Shown here: positions 1 to 11,699 of the stretch, in pieces
Numbering within the stretch: position 1 is the first letter of the stretch
Layout: each line of letters opens with the position of its first letter
Assembly (NCBI GenBank): GCA_958510875.1
Contig: OY294069.1
Location: 163,307,111 to 163,371,110 of the forward strand
Direction: 5' to 3'
Source: Endomychus coccineus
Lineage: Eukaryota > Arthropoda > Insecta > Coleoptera > Endomychidae
Length of the DNA stretch: 64,000 bases
Made by a program: the position numbers and the translations under genes
The notes under the pieces: model-generated
What the model saw: only the letters and a program-made list of their open reading frames with translations
The model's database searches: none
Told to the model about the DNA's origin: nothing

Positions 1-620
1 CGAGTATGTCAGGTTTATTCCACAAGAAATATCTACACCTAGGCCATTGTAGACGCCATGGCCAGAGCTCGGAATGTTCCAAGTTTGCCTTGCTCAAGGA
101 GCGGCGCTATCCAAATTCTATCGGTTTCGTAAAATAATAATTCAACATATATCCATTTTGAGTTCAAAACCGAAGAATATTAATTTTCCAAATTGAAGCA
201 GAAATGAGATTTCGGCAGAATCGCCGACTCGCTAAGATTACACAAAATTACAATTATTCCACTCAACTACACTCTCTAGCATTTAGGAATCTGCTCCCTG
301 GGTTTGGCAAGAGCTAGACTGGTTCTTATCTACATATTACTGGCGCCACCAATCAGTTCATAGATTCCGAAAATCCTCAATCGACTTATGCTATAATACA
401 AATCTTGATACTTTCAATAACTCTAGCATGATAGAGGAACCCACTGGAGAAAATAAAATGCAATAAATTGAGTATACTGAAAGAAGACCCAATAGGACCT
501 GTCACCACATTTGCGATAGACACAATGACAACAAGTAGAAAAGAAGGTGAAGATTTGAAAACAATGGGAGGGAAATTAATGTTTCCGTATTTCCCCATGT
601 TATTGTAAAGCCAGCCTATC
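1..620. other. non-coding stretch, no gene seen
   Basis: I see no recognisable gene here. A 70-codon minus-strand frame at 386-598 is hydrophobic but has no splice signals or family resemblance, and is best read as chance. Confidence 0.5.
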
Positions 621-629
621 GTAAAATGC

Positions 630-990
630 GACTAAAAGGATAACCATAGGTGGTAATGTTTTACTCATCGCCCGGTGAAACTCCACCAGCTCGACCGATG
701 CTGTGAAGTGAGCAACACCAAGTTTCAGTGTTTGGTCGACGCTTCCGGTTTCACCCTCATACCCATTTTCCTATACCTATGTCTATTCAAACCGACATTT
801 TATACATTCCAGGTTTATTATGAAAATACTAATGATGAAGCCTCGTAGAGTAAAATACCACCTAGAGGAGAATATAGAACTACAAGAATTTGATGTAATG
901 TGGTTCAAATTTGATAATCACAGACTCTATTCACTACCAAATGAACCAGCTCATGGTGAACTCTTTGAATTTATTCCTCTGAATTGACCT
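630..990 (+). repeat. LINE 5' fragment (same family as 60.8-62.6 kb)
   Basis: This segment matches the reverse complement of 61960-62560 over several stretches, including the parts around 'cgcccggtgaaac', 'tttggtcgacgcttccggt' and the start of the endonuclease-coding part. Relative to the longer copy it lacks about 280 bases between positions 880 and 890. It is a short, non-functional relic of a CR1/Jockey-type non-LTR retrotransposon. Confidence 0.7.
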
Positions 991-1060
991 CATTCAGCAA
1001 ACCCAAATCGGTTTTGTCCTTCATGTCAGCATTTACACCAGCGTAATTAATTGTTTGAAT

Positions 1061-1142
1061 ATAATTATTTATCTCAGTCATTAAACACATGCTATAATGG
1101 TATAATTATTTATCTCAATCATTAAACACATGATATAATGGT
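1061..1142. repeat. 41-bp unit repeated twice in tandem
   Basis: Two head-to-tail copies (1061-1101 and 1102-1142) differ at only two positions. Each starts 'ataattatttatctca' and ends 'tataatggt'. Confidence 0.9.
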
Positions 1143-1187
1143 ATTAGTATTATTATTATGTTTGTAAAGGGCAGAGGTTCTAGAATC

Positions 1188-2460
1188 TATTATGCCCAAA
1201 ATACAAAGTGTGACTGTTAGATACAAAGTTTTGGCGGGATGTGGATTTGAAGTTTTCTCGTGCTAACTTAAAACTGTGACCACGAAGTCGGATGTCAGAA
1301 TTTAAGGTGAATAGATGTTTTAATTCAACCGCAATTGAATGAACAAAAAAATTAACTCCAAAAAGCCTTTAGACGCTGCTCAGAAAGGTCGGTGTGGTAG
1401 AAAACGTGTTATCACTCCCAGGGGACGAAGACTACTTCGAAACATTACCGAGAAATTTCGAAGGGCTGGTCATGCCGACATTAAAAACAAATTTGTAGAA
1501 GCAGGGTACAATGTGTCTGCTCGTACCGTAAGGCGAAACCTGTAAGATCTTGGTTTCAAATTCCGTAGACCCGTAAGAAAGCCAAGATTAACACCAACAA
1601 TGGTAAAGAAGAGGGGCTAAATTGGGTTAATGCTCATAAACATTCAACTGTTGATGACTGGAGAATAGTAAGTTGCTTGAAATGTTCAAGTTTTTTTTTA
1701 CTGTTTTTAGTCTTCTACATACTGCGATGAATCAACTTTACAAATCCTGGATCATAAGGCACAGTTTGTTAGGCGTCGCAAAAACGAAAAATTTCATCAT
1801 GACTGTGTCATAAAAGATTTAAACATCCTGTGTCTGTCATGATATGATCGGTAATAAGTGGAAAAGGCCTAGGACGTTTGTATGTGGTCGAGGGAACCAT
1901 GCAGCAAGACCAATATAAGAATGTTTTGGAAGCAAGATTGCTCCCACAGATGAAAGAATGGTTCGGGAATGGTAAAAAATTGTTCATGCAGGATGGAGCA
2001 CCTTGCCATTTTGCAAAATCAATCAAAAAATTCTTAGAGAGATGTCTATACCACTTTTGCCTTGGCCGGGCAACTCCCCAGACTTGAATCCAATAAAGAA
2101 CGTTTGGGAGTATTTGAAAAGGGAACTGGCAGAAGAAAACATAACTACAAAGGTTCAACTAATAGAAAGAATTATCCATTATTGGAACCATAACGAAAAG
2201 TTGAAAGAAATTGCTTTAAACTGTGTTGAGAGTATGCCACCAAGAGTTGCTGCTCTAATTGCTGCAAAGGGTGGCTTAACAAAATATTAATTTATTTCTT
2301 TTCTGATTAATATTTGTTCACATTTTCTTTAATAAATATTTTACAACACAACAACTGTTTATTACTAACATTTGCACCATGATTATGTTAATAATAACAT
2401 TAAAATCAACAAAAAACTTAGATTTCGGAAGTGAGTCTAATAATTTGGCCAGGGACTGTA
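1188..2460 (+). pseudogene. Tc1-like transposase pseudogene
   Basis: This is a degenerate Tc1/mariner transposase. A helix-turn-helix part (paired-like, RKRVITPRGRR...) is encoded from 1339 to 1542 and ends in TAA. A second catalytic block begins with CDEST at about 1727, then MQDGAPCHF at about 1985, then the third block WPGNSPDLNPIKNVW at about 2060-2110. The frame shifts near 1600 and between 2050 and 2060. At the third catalytic position, where Tc1 proteins have Glu in PIENVW, codon 2096-2098 encodes Lys, so the enzyme would be inactive even if the frame were restored. The right terminal repeat reads outward at about 2420-2460 ('ttggccagggactgta' at the tip). I could not find the matching left repeat, so that end is lost or diverged. 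GT..AG signals at 1668-1710 could mark a 43-nt intron. Confidence 0.85.
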
Positions 2461-3720
2461 CTTGTGGATACAATGGATAACATCTAAGGGAGTTAGTTTT
2501 GGTAAACATTATTTCACATCCGTAGAATATTGTATAATTTGACATTTCCTGAAGATGTCCGGTCGTCTTGCAATTAATTTAATTCTCGATTTCAGAGCGA
2601 TTACAATGAATTGGTCAAAGCGTAGCATAATATTATATTCTAGGTACGATGTTGCAAGAAATTAATTACAACTTTTTCTTGCATGTGCTCCTGGCCTTCG
2701 ATTCGTTTGAAAAACATTTTGAAATATTACGCCGATACTCAACAGTTCTTCAAGAATTAATAGTGGTACAGTTACAAGAAATGCCGTATACGAACTTTTT
2801 CCGTTAGCACTTGATTACTTACTTTGTATATTTAAAATTGTAATAAAACCGAACACCAATAAAACCACAGAAGCGTCGTTTGTTGAGTAAAATAGGTCGT
2901 TTTATAAAAGCTAATAGAATAATTAATTGTAACATTTCATAACGTCTCATTCAATTTAATGTTGCGTTGATGCTTGAACTTCCAGTACAAAAGGACAATG
3001 GGAATTCGTTACGAGCCGACGAAAGACAAAAACCATTCGTTTGGAATTGTGGAGTGCTTCTAAAGAGACGGACGCAAGTCCTATCCCACGCCATTTACGC
3101 GCTTGATACAATAACAAAGTTTCCGCAGCCACCTTCACTCTCAACTAATTTCCCACATGAATGGCATGTTGAAAGTGTTTCGTACGAGACCGAGTTAATT
3201 AATTCGCAGATAAGCGTGGCACAATTAGCAAATTATAGCATTATTAAAAAAGGTGTATACTCATTTAGTTTAACGCCTCTGGAATTACTATCATTCATAC
3301 GCATCGGTAGTTTTTTCAACTACTGTTTGGAATAATAATTATACATGATTATTGTCCAGAAAGGTTAAATAGTGCGCATCAGGCTTGAAACAAACATTTG
3401 CGAAAAATTGTCTGGGGCAGTATGAGTTTCCTTCCTAACCATGGTCGGTGCAGAAGTTTTTCGCTCCCACCAGGGCGCGTCACTTAGACTCAGAAGTCCA
3501 CTGGTGAACCCTGTTTCTATTGAACCCTTCGCTCTACTCCATGATAACAATTTTCTTCCAGAAGCTTAGCACAGTAACAGCAGAAGTTCTTTATAGTATC
3601 GGGACCCAAGATTACTGCTCCAAAGTAGTTCCACCTTTCTTTCACCTGAAGTCAGACTTCGTACTCCATTAGGATATGGGCAGGGGTTCCGTCCATCTAC
3701 TCGCATAGCCTACCTTTTTG
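2461..3720. other. gene-poor stretch
   Basis: No recognised gene. The plus-strand frame from ATG 2970 to 3335 (about 121 codons) has no domain I know and overlaps an open minus-strand frame; I do not call it. The interval 3365-3560 is less AT-rich but unrecognised. Confidence 0.4.
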
Positions 3721-4487
3721 GTACACATTTTGGTCCATTTTTGCTAGGTGGTATGTATATCAGGCCCCGTTTCCTGTATTCCTGTATAAATACCAGCGAA
3801 TAGTACAATCCCCCACTTGATGAGTTTTTGAATACTTTTGAATACTTGGTTGTTATTGCTTCGTTGAACTCTTGTGCCAGCAGATATTTGCCTGCGTACA
3901 TTCCTTCACCTCGATGCTCACGCTGGATCCACCAATGGCGAAGATAATTACGAGAAAATAGGGAGGACAATGTCATATTTTGGTAGACATTTTGGTCCAT
4001 TTTTGTTAGGTGGTATGTATATCAGGCCCCGTTTCCTGTATTCCTGTATAAATACCAGCGAATAGTACAATCCCCCACTTGATGAGTTTTTGAATACTTT
4101 TGAATACTTGGTTGGTATTGCTTCGTTGAACTCTTGTGCCAGCAGATATTTGCCTGCGTACATTCCTTCACATCGATGCTCACGCTGGATCCACCAATGG
4201 CGAAGATAATTACGAAAAAATAGGGAGGACAATGCCATATTTTGGTAGACATTTTGGTCCATTTTTGCTGGGTGGTATATCAGGCCTCGTGTCCTGTATT
4301 CCTGTACAAATACCGGCGAATAGCACAATCTCCCACCTATGAGTTTTTGAATACTCGGTTGGTATTGCTTCGTTGAACTCTTGTGCCAGCAGATATTTGC
4401 CTCTATATCCATCCCTTCACCTCGATGCTCACTCTGGATCCATCAATGCCTAAGATAATTACGAAAAACTAAGGAGGACAATGCCAT
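3720..4487. repeat. 262-bp tandem repeat, about 2.9 copies
   Basis: The landmark 'cattttggtcc' recurs at 3726, 3988 and 4250, giving a unit of exactly 262 bp. Copies 1 and 2 are nearly identical; copy 3 is more diverged and lacks one of the two internal 'tttgaatac' duplicates. Minus-strand open frames here repeat the same peptide, but 262 is not a multiple of three, so one protein could not follow the array in phase. This is a minisatellite-like array, not a repetitive protein gene. Confidence 0.9.
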
Positions 4488-5044
4488 CACCAGTTTCTTA
4501 GGAAACAATTTTTTCAACTCGCTATGAGTCAATGTAGAATCTTTAGGTTCTAAATAGGGAGTTGGGGTAGAGTATCTGATAATATCCTTTTTCTTTCATC
4601 AGTGCAAACTTCGATGTTTGATTTTGAACTTAGTAGTAGTTCCAAATATTTAGAAGTTGAATAGCATAATAAACACTTCAAATGCAACACCTAGTTTGTG
4701 GTGAATTACATTTCTATCAGGAAGTCAGGATGCTTGAGTCATTATATTCTTATCGAAAAGTTCACAGGAAACTGTTGCGTCCAAAAATAAACACGATAAG
4801 TTAAATATGTAAAATATCCGTTCAAATAAATTAATTATATCCAACAGAGCGATTCAATTGCTTACATCACGAAGAAAAATCCCCATCATACCTATCTTGA
4901 AGACTATCCTCATCATATTTCTAAAGCCCCTATGTGAATGGAAGATTCTTTTCATTTTATTACATAGAACCTTCTCTTGGACATATAACGTATGGTTACG
5001 AATTGACTCATCGATATTGACAAAAATAGGGAAACATTACTTAC
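4488..5044. other. no gene; probable Akap200 intron
   Basis: No coding signal recognised. It lies directly downstream (minus strand) of the GTAAGT donor of the Akap200-like exon, so it is probably intronic. Confidence 0.5.
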
Positions 5045-5225
5045 CACAAATTCTATATCATTATGAACGGCACCACCATTCGTTACAACTTTTACATCGA
5101 TATCACCCAATTGCTCTAATTTTCCTTCGCCAACAACTGCTAATTCGCCTTCGCCTTTTTTGGGCGTTGTTGTAATATCTACTGACCTTTTGGACTGCCG
5201 AGCACCCATATTTAGTCCGCCTTAT
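5045..5225 (-). CDS. Akap200: first coding exon of an Akap200/MARCKS-like protein
   Basis: The exon is bounded by an acceptor (CAG, complement of 5226-5228) and a GTAAGT donor (complement of 5039-5044). Coding starts at ATG 5209-5207 and runs 55 codons in phase 0 to 5045. The N-terminus MGARQSKRSVDITTTPKK has Gly2 and Ser6 fitting the N-myristoylation consensus, and closely resembles my recollection of the start of insect A-kinase anchor protein 200. That family is membrane-associated, binds PKA regulatory subunits and carries a MARCKS-like basic effector region. The remaining 37 residues are acidic and low in complexity. The later exons, including the PKA-binding helix and effector region, were not found to the left and are probably outside the window. 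The alternative is another myristoylated MARCKS-like protein. Confidence 0.65.
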
Positions 5226-5228
5226 CTG

Positions 5229-6131
5229 TAACAAAATAACTGTAGTAATACCTTCAAAATTTCTCATTTTCAATAGTTGATATTGAGCAAAGATAATAGT
5301 GACATTGTTGGCTTCAGGATAGATAATAGTGCTAGAGCCACAAGAGAGTATCGCTACCCGCAAGTTTCCTTCCTACAAAAAGTTATTGTCCAAAATCGAC
5401 GTATCATTGGAACATATCCATGTTCTGAAAATAATTCGAAAGCATAATTGACTGAGGCGGTTACGCAACATTATTTTCGCATATCGCAACCTCCTCCATC
5501 TCCGTTGAATTGTTATTGTAAATAAGGTTTCTAGCTGTAAATAATCGAGTAAATATATTGCTTATACAAATTTAAACGAATATCTAGATCATTCCTAAAG
5601 TCAAACGATCTTCCGATTGTAGTCGAGCATAATCTTCAGTGACGCTGCGTTTGTTTCGACCTCTCGGTCCAAGTAGCGCATCACTACAACCGTCAGGGGA
5701 ATTAATACCAATATTACAATATCTCATATTCCAATACCTACATATCAACATTATGGCGAGTTGAACAAACATGTAAAATATTTGATACATTTCAATCTAC
5801 TCATGAAACAACAATGTGAAGTATAGAATAAACTAACTTCATTATTCTATGATTTTAAGTTATTGTCTGCCATCTGTCTGAAATTATAATTAGTAGTTAT
5901 ACATTTGAAACGATAATTGGTATACGAAATAATGAAATCAAGATACGTGACCCATATAAGGCTCATTGAGAAAATTAGATATTAGTAAATATTCAGATCA
6001 ATTCAAGCAAGGTGGCTACTGTTTTTGAATTGGTTCTACAACTAGTTATCTCTTTCGTAATTTCAAACTTGGAACCTTCACTACTGAAAATAACTAAAAC
6101 CGATGAGCACTTCCGCAAACACTATTCAACT
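5229..6131. other. upstream intron or intergenic, no clear gene
   Basis: Probably the first intron of the Akap200-like gene. A minus-strand frame ending at 5590 contains a basic, polar stretch (RGRNKRSVTEDYARLQSEDR) that could be an exon, but I recognise no family and it has only a weak upstream AG. I leave it uncalled. Confidence 0.4.
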
Positions 6132-6420
6132 TAATTTATATTTACCAATATAATAAGATTCTTGACCCAGTATGAATTATATAAAAAATTCTCGGGAATT
6201 AGGTCACATTAACACTCTGTTATAAATGTTCGTCTTTACGTACGTTTCGGTCTCACGACCATCATCAGAAGACATATTTTGTTAAAAAGGGGTTAACTAA
6301 AACTAATTAGCACAAGCGTCCATATCGCACAATCTTCAATCAAAAAGCTCACGCCGTCGAAACGAACAGAAATCTAACCTAATTCCCGAGAATTTTTTAT
6401 ATAATTTATATTTACCAATA
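6132..6420. mobile_element. short TIR element flanked by 19-bp direct repeats
   Basis: Perfect 30-bp inverted repeats lie at 6175-6204 and 6377-6406 (core 'attctcgggaattaggt'). Outside them a 19-bp direct repeat, 'taatttatatttaccaata', occurs at 6132-6150 and 6402-6420; the right copy overlaps the right inverted repeat. The interior contains 'cgtttcggtctcacgacc' followed by 'catcatcagaagac'. A second, inverted, partial copy lies at 11489-11692. No coding capacity. Confidence 0.8.
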
Positions 6421-8385
6421 AATTTTTAACTAACTCTACAATATACAATATATCTTAGGTCGTCGTTAGGTGTTGCGACGAAATCAGTGATACAGCAATT
6501 CTAGAAAGTTTAATTTATATTATTACTTCTAGAAACTAATCATTCTACAAACTAAACTTATATACTCACAATAAGTGTGAATAACAGCATTAAGGCGAAA
6601 AATTGATGAATCAGTTTTATTGCCATTATGAATCACGACCCGATGTTATCAGACTGTCGATGAAATATTAACCTTCAATCTTATAACTTTCGAATGATCT
6701 CTATACCGGTAGTATAGGAAAAATTGCAAACTACTTAAGAAAATTAAACATACCTTGATGTGATAAATAATATGTGTAGATTATAAGCATGTGATAAAAC
6801 CTGGTATATAAACTTATATTACTCAATGACAGGAAAATTTTGTAAATGTCACGTTAAATCAAACATTACAATTTTTGTTTAACGTTCATTGCACGCTATA
6901 TCTATTAGCTCATGTTGAAAAATGCGGGTTCACGAGACTATAAAATACATGCCTCTACCAAATAATGGGGTCATTAATAAGCCTACCCTTCTTTGGTAAC
7001 AGTCCCCCAATTAAAACGGCGGAGCAAATTAGTTAATTAAATGTAAATTTTTCCTAATTCCTAGAATATTAATCATTAATCGGCCAATGAGTAATACGAA
7101 TGAACAATGGCATACTGCAACGTACTAAGCCGTGTCGGACATGCTTTTAAATATTGTTCAAACGGAAAATGTATGTGAGTGAAATTAATTTTGTACAATG
7201 AAGGCATATATGATATTATTCTACATCTGGAATTCGTTAACGTCAATTTCCAATTAAAATAATCCAGCCAAATGTATACCTCCACGGCCAATTTGAAATA
7301 ACAAATATAGAAGCAAAGATTAAAGATTGATCAACAGATGGCTTACATGAGATCACAAATTGGATAACAGACAATCACAGATATTTTCGATGTTACGAGT
7401 GGCCTTATATGAAAGTAAAAGAGATATTAATTTAATATTGTTTATGAGGAAGATTTTGCATCCTGCCCGCATCCAGAATGATAATTATCAAATCAACTAA
7501 TGAATACAGAAGGTTTGGGATCTATTGATACTTGAATTGATACTTTCCAGAACAAAATTCATTGAAATTCCTCTGACACTGACAATTTTCCATATAAATT
7601 TGGATTTGATTTCTACACTTAGGTACTCAATTCATCATATTCGATGTCACATTTCTATTCAGTGGGTAAATCTGCAAGCCCCAGCCAGACATTGCAAAAT
7701 CATAGAGTAAACCTCAATTTAATTTCAATTCTGCGGGATTCTAAAATTATGGATAAAAGCTGTGATCAATTGATCAAGTGACTTCCCTAACTGGTTAATC
7801 TTGGCTACTTTTAATTACTCAACCAATTTCATAATAAACTTAAAGTAATAACAAGTAACAAGTAAAAGATTCATTCATACTTATAATTTGATAAAACAAG
7901 TAGCTTCTGATTTTCTTTGTGATTTTCAATATTATTTTTTGCAAATAAAATTGTGAACCATGTTTCCGTTTCTTAAATATTATTTAGAGGATACTAATGA
8001 TACAATGAAGCTGAAATATAATCATTAGTTGAATGTGAAGTTCATGATACAGCAAGTTGCTTTGAAGAATTGTGCATTTTCATCACCACCTGGAAGCACA
8101 GCATCAGGTTTAGCTATTTAATATATGTTTCCGGACCTTGATATAAAGAATCATTATTTGCGAAGTTACAACTACAAACACGACTAGCAGATGTTGGAAT
8201 AAAGTTTTAAAGTCGCACAGTTCATATATTTTATCTTAAAGGAACATTAAAATTCAATAGTTTATTATTCTTATTCGTATTGTAATTGACACTATTTTAA
8301 CCCTCTGACAGTTCAATTACAACACAGAGTGAACACAGAAAATAGTCACTTGAATCTTAAAATGAGAATTTCGGACCCTTCTGCA
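6421..8385. other. no gene seen
   Basis: AT-rich non-coding DNA on both strands, with no frame longer than about 71 codons and no recognised family. Probably intron of the Akap200-like gene if the leader exon near 9.8 kb is real. Confidence 0.5.
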
Positions 8386-8389
8386 GCTT

Positions 8390-8607
8390 TAACTTATGCG
8401 TGTTATATATATTTATAACCAGAGAAATACGCTTGTCATTATGGTTCGATAAAATACAATAATTCCGTTTGAAAAACTGAAGATGGATGTGAAAAATACC
8501 GCTCGAAACGTGGCTAACACGCCCAAAAACAATATAGTTCCTATTTACATTACTTTAACGCGATCTGCAAAATTTCAAATCGATATAACCAATAGGAATC
8601 AGTTTTT

Positions 8608-8640
<33 letters not shown>
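8390..8640 (+). repeat. dispersed repeat A, copy 1
   Basis: Related to 54850-55070 and 60060-60260. Shared landmarks are 'gaaaaactgaaga', 'gcgatctgcaaaat' and an 'aaccaataggaa'-like stretch near the 3' end. Two of the three copies end in a CA-rich tail, which suggests a retroposed sequence. No open frame. Confidence 0.65.
8610..8638. repeat. (CA)n microsatellite
   Basis: About 14 uninterrupted CA units form the tail of repeat A copy 1. Confidence 0.95.
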
Positions 8641-8642
<2 letters not shown>

Positions 8643-9707
8643 TCAAAGTCTAGATCAATTCGGAATTATCCCGATTGCAATACTTCCCTTATATTACGTA
8701 CAGTGAGGGAGTAAAAATTTCTGAATTCCGTTCAGAGAAAAATATGGTGATCTCTAGAGATAAGGGCACATCGAACCAAAAAAGCAAACTTTTCGATTAA
8801 ATACAAAAAAATCAGAAAGAAGAAGAAAGAATAATGTTAACAATTTACTAAATTTACCCCTACTTCTGAGACCTTGCCAAGAGACCGTTATTTAAACGTT
8901 AAATCTCAAAAATCAAGCTTCAAGTCACCATATTTCTCATAGGTACATTGCACAATGTAACATTCAAATAACCAGAATTTTATGAAATTATTTCGTCCGT
9001 TCCAACGGCAGTGGTTGTATTTTAAAACTCAATGTTCCGAAAACAAGAATAAAGATAGAACCTAAACTTCTTTTGATACTGAAAAAGTAGAAATGGTTTT
9101 CCATTTCACTAGGCACAAGAACATCAATTTATGTTTAATGAATATTAGCATATTTTATCAATTTCGAAGAATTAAAAGGCATATGAATTTATTAAGTATC
9201 GATGCTTGGTCAATTGTTAGCAGTTCCAGAATTACGAACAAAAAATTATTTAGTAGAAAAAACTGTTGATATTCGTTACTTCTTTTTGCTGGTCGCTTAA
9301 TCCTTGAGATATGTTTTCAGTCAGTACTGAATCAAGACAGTTTTGTTCCACGTTATAAAGTATAAAAATATTATAACGACAATTTGTATTCGTGTTTACT
9401 AACTCTTTGTTTGAACAATAATAATTGTGACTGGAGTTTCGATGCTGACCGCATCATGAATAAACTATTATGGTTGCAATGAAGTGTTGGTAAAAACGAA
9501 GAAGAAACGACTTTATCCATCGAATATTTATAATTATATCATCAAAAAAAACTTGAATTCTTCAATTTCAGGTAGAAATCTTAAAGGTTAATTCAAAATG
9601 TCTAAAATTCATCAAATAAAATATACTTAGTAATACCTGACAAATAAATTTTCAAATTTCTATCAACAATCTGGGATGTATCCACTAAGTTGCAATTGTA
9701 TCCTTAC
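8641..9707. other. no gene seen
   Basis: AT-rich, without recognisable coding or structural features. Confidence 0.5.
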
Positions 9708-9900
9708 TTGTAACACGCACGCACTACACTGTAAACAAAATAAAATATCACGAGGACGAAACCGATATCTCCACCGCACTGTATTACTTGGTCGATGGTT
9801 ACTAAACAAATGAATGTTGCAGGCAGGCCAGCTCAGGCAAGCGCTACTACCAAGGGGAACGAACTATGTCAACAGGAGTGCATGAATTCTATATTCAAGG
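9708..9900 (-). promoter_or_regulatory. possible promoter and 5' leader exon
   Basis: This interval is richer in GC than its surroundings. On the minus strand it ends at a GTAAGG donor (complement of 9702-9707) after '...cgtgcgtgttacaa'. A non-coding first exon of the Akap200-like gene, about 4.5 kb upstream of its coding exon on the same strand, would explain it. No transcript evidence is available, so this is inference only. Confidence 0.3.
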
Positions 9901-10545
9901 TTATCCTTTGATATTTTGAAGTAAACAAGACAAATATAGGAAAAATCGTGCAAAGTCATTTAAACTTCTGCGATAATAAGTTCAAGAAATCAATAACAAT
10001 TCTATGTAATACAATAAACATCATCATCAAATAATAATAAACGGAGAACCCTGAAACAGATGACAACTTTAAAAAGGTAGCCATAAGCGTGCATATACAG
10101 ATGATCTTTCAACGCGTTTTATTATACTCTATGCGACGAAATCGGAAGAGTATTTACTCGAGCTATTTCTAAAATCATTAAAAAAGCCCTGTAACAAAAA
10201 TTCCTACACCATAGTATATTTTTCATCGAATTTTAAGCAGCTTTGATAAAATAGGTCTATTTGGATGTCCGTCACGAAACTTGTCTATAAGATAACTCAA
10301 AAACGAAAGGTCTATGATATTCAAATTTTGACAAAAAAGTTTGCTGTTCGTATAATAAACACACCTTTTTCTGGAGGGTTGAAAAATAAAAAAAACTCGG
10401 CTCATAAAGTATAGATTGAATCGATTCAAAACTTTTACAGTAAATTTGAAACTGCTCTCACACAAATTTTAACAAAATTGTTCAACAAGAACAAAAAGAA
10501 ATATTGAAGTAAACTTAAATGTACACCGTACTTTAACAGTTTATA
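9901..10545. other. no gene seen
   Basis: AT-rich sequence; an 80-codon minus-strand frame at 10223-10465 has no recognisable features. Confidence 0.4.
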
Positions 10546-10549
10546 ACAA

Positions 10550-10630
10550 ATGGCGATGTGGTCTAGGAGTTAAGTCACTCGACTAAAACTCACCACACTC
10601 AAGTTCACTTGCTTGAAACGGAAAATCTGT
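10550..10630 (+). repeat. tRNA-like head of a SINE (weak)
   Basis: The stretch 'gatgtggtctaggagttaag' resembles a tRNA A box (TGGTCTAGTGGTTAAG type), and about 35 bases downstream 'agttcacttgc' is a poor B box. No complete cloverleaf can be folded by eye, so I read it as a degenerate tRNA-derived SINE rather than a tRNA gene. Confidence 0.35.
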
Positions 10631-10639
10631 TTTTGGCAT

Positions 10640-11485
10640 TTTCTTAAAACATCATTAATTTTGAATATTATTTAGTTGTGTAAAGATAATGAAATAAATT
10701 ATTTATTACATGCATGTATTATAAATATATAATAACATAAACGGTAATACATATAATTTTATAACATTACCATACATTTTGGAGATCTCAGAGAAAATTA
10801 GGAAATGTTAAAAGTATGATATAAATGTTGCGCATAAGCCTACTAACTGTGTCGGTAAATATTTTTCAAATCGAAAACCTTTAATAAGATAAATAAACCC
10901 ACACAGTATACAAATTAAATTGTTTAGATTGTGATGGAACTTATACAGAAATCTCTGAACAATATTTACAAAAAAAAATGTATGGCCATAAGTATAGTAC
11001 TAGAAACAAAAACTTTCACCGCCCTTGCTCAACACTTTTGATTATAACCAGCAATTCGGTTACAAAAATGTTAATATTTCAACTAAGGAAACCAATTATT
11101 ATAAAAGATTTATTATGGAGATGATTCATATAAAACGTGACTCCAAGTCTGTAAATCATAGAGCAGACATTCAATCATTAAGTCAGATTTATATTAATTT
11201 AATTAATTAAAACCCTTGCAAATTCCTACACGCGTCTTTATAATATTAAAAGAATGCTCAAATAGCAATATTTCTATTGAGGTCAGACAAGCTTTTTCTA
11301 TTACCTCATAAATCTTCAACATCTGGTTCGAAAGTAGATACTTGAGCGTTATATTTTGTGGCTTCAGTCATATTCAAACATTGCTTGAAATGACTTCGAA
11401 TTTTATAAGAAAATGCCTAACAAGTGAATTCTTGATACATATTCATATACTTAAAACATTAATGTGTTACAATTTCGATTACTCG
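10640..11485. other. no gene seen
   Basis: AT-rich, no recognised feature. Confidence 0.5.
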
Positions 11486-11488
11486 TGT

Positions 11489-11692
11489 TTCGGTTCGTTT
11501 CGATGACATGGGCATTTTTAATTGAAATTGGTGCGATAAGGACGCTTTGTGCTTGATACAATTAGTTTTGAAATCCCGTATTTACACATTGATACGTCTT
11601 CTGATGATGTTCGTGAGACCAAAACGTACGCAAAGACGAAAATAATAAGCATGTGTTAATGTGACCTATTTCCCGAGAATTTATATATAATA
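11489..11692 (-). mobile_element. partial inverted copy of the 6.1-kb TIR element
   Basis: Read on the minus strand it follows the 6175-6380 element: a terminal repeat at 11660-11692, then the 'catcatcagaagac' region, then the 'cgaaacgaac' region near 11490. The second terminal repeat is missing. Confidence 0.7.
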
Positions 11693-11699
11693 GATAATT

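Noticed and set aside
386..598. Hydrophobic 70-codon minus-strand frame
   Set aside because: No homologue recalled, no splice signals, and hydrophobic codons are expected by chance from T-rich DNA.
2970..3335. 121-codon plus-strand frame
   Set aside because: No domain, no splice context, and an equally open overlapping frame on the other strand.
3710..4412. Long minus-strand frames with repeating peptide
   Set aside because: They are produced by the 262-bp tandem array; the unit is not a multiple of three and no splice or start context fits a gene.
5584..5790. Minus-strand frame with RGRNKRSVTEDYARLQSEDR, possible exon
   Set aside because: Only a weak acceptor and no family; could equally be an untranslated exon or chance.
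10550..10630. Functional tRNA gene
   Set aside because: The B box is poor and no acceptor stem or cloverleaf pairs by eye.
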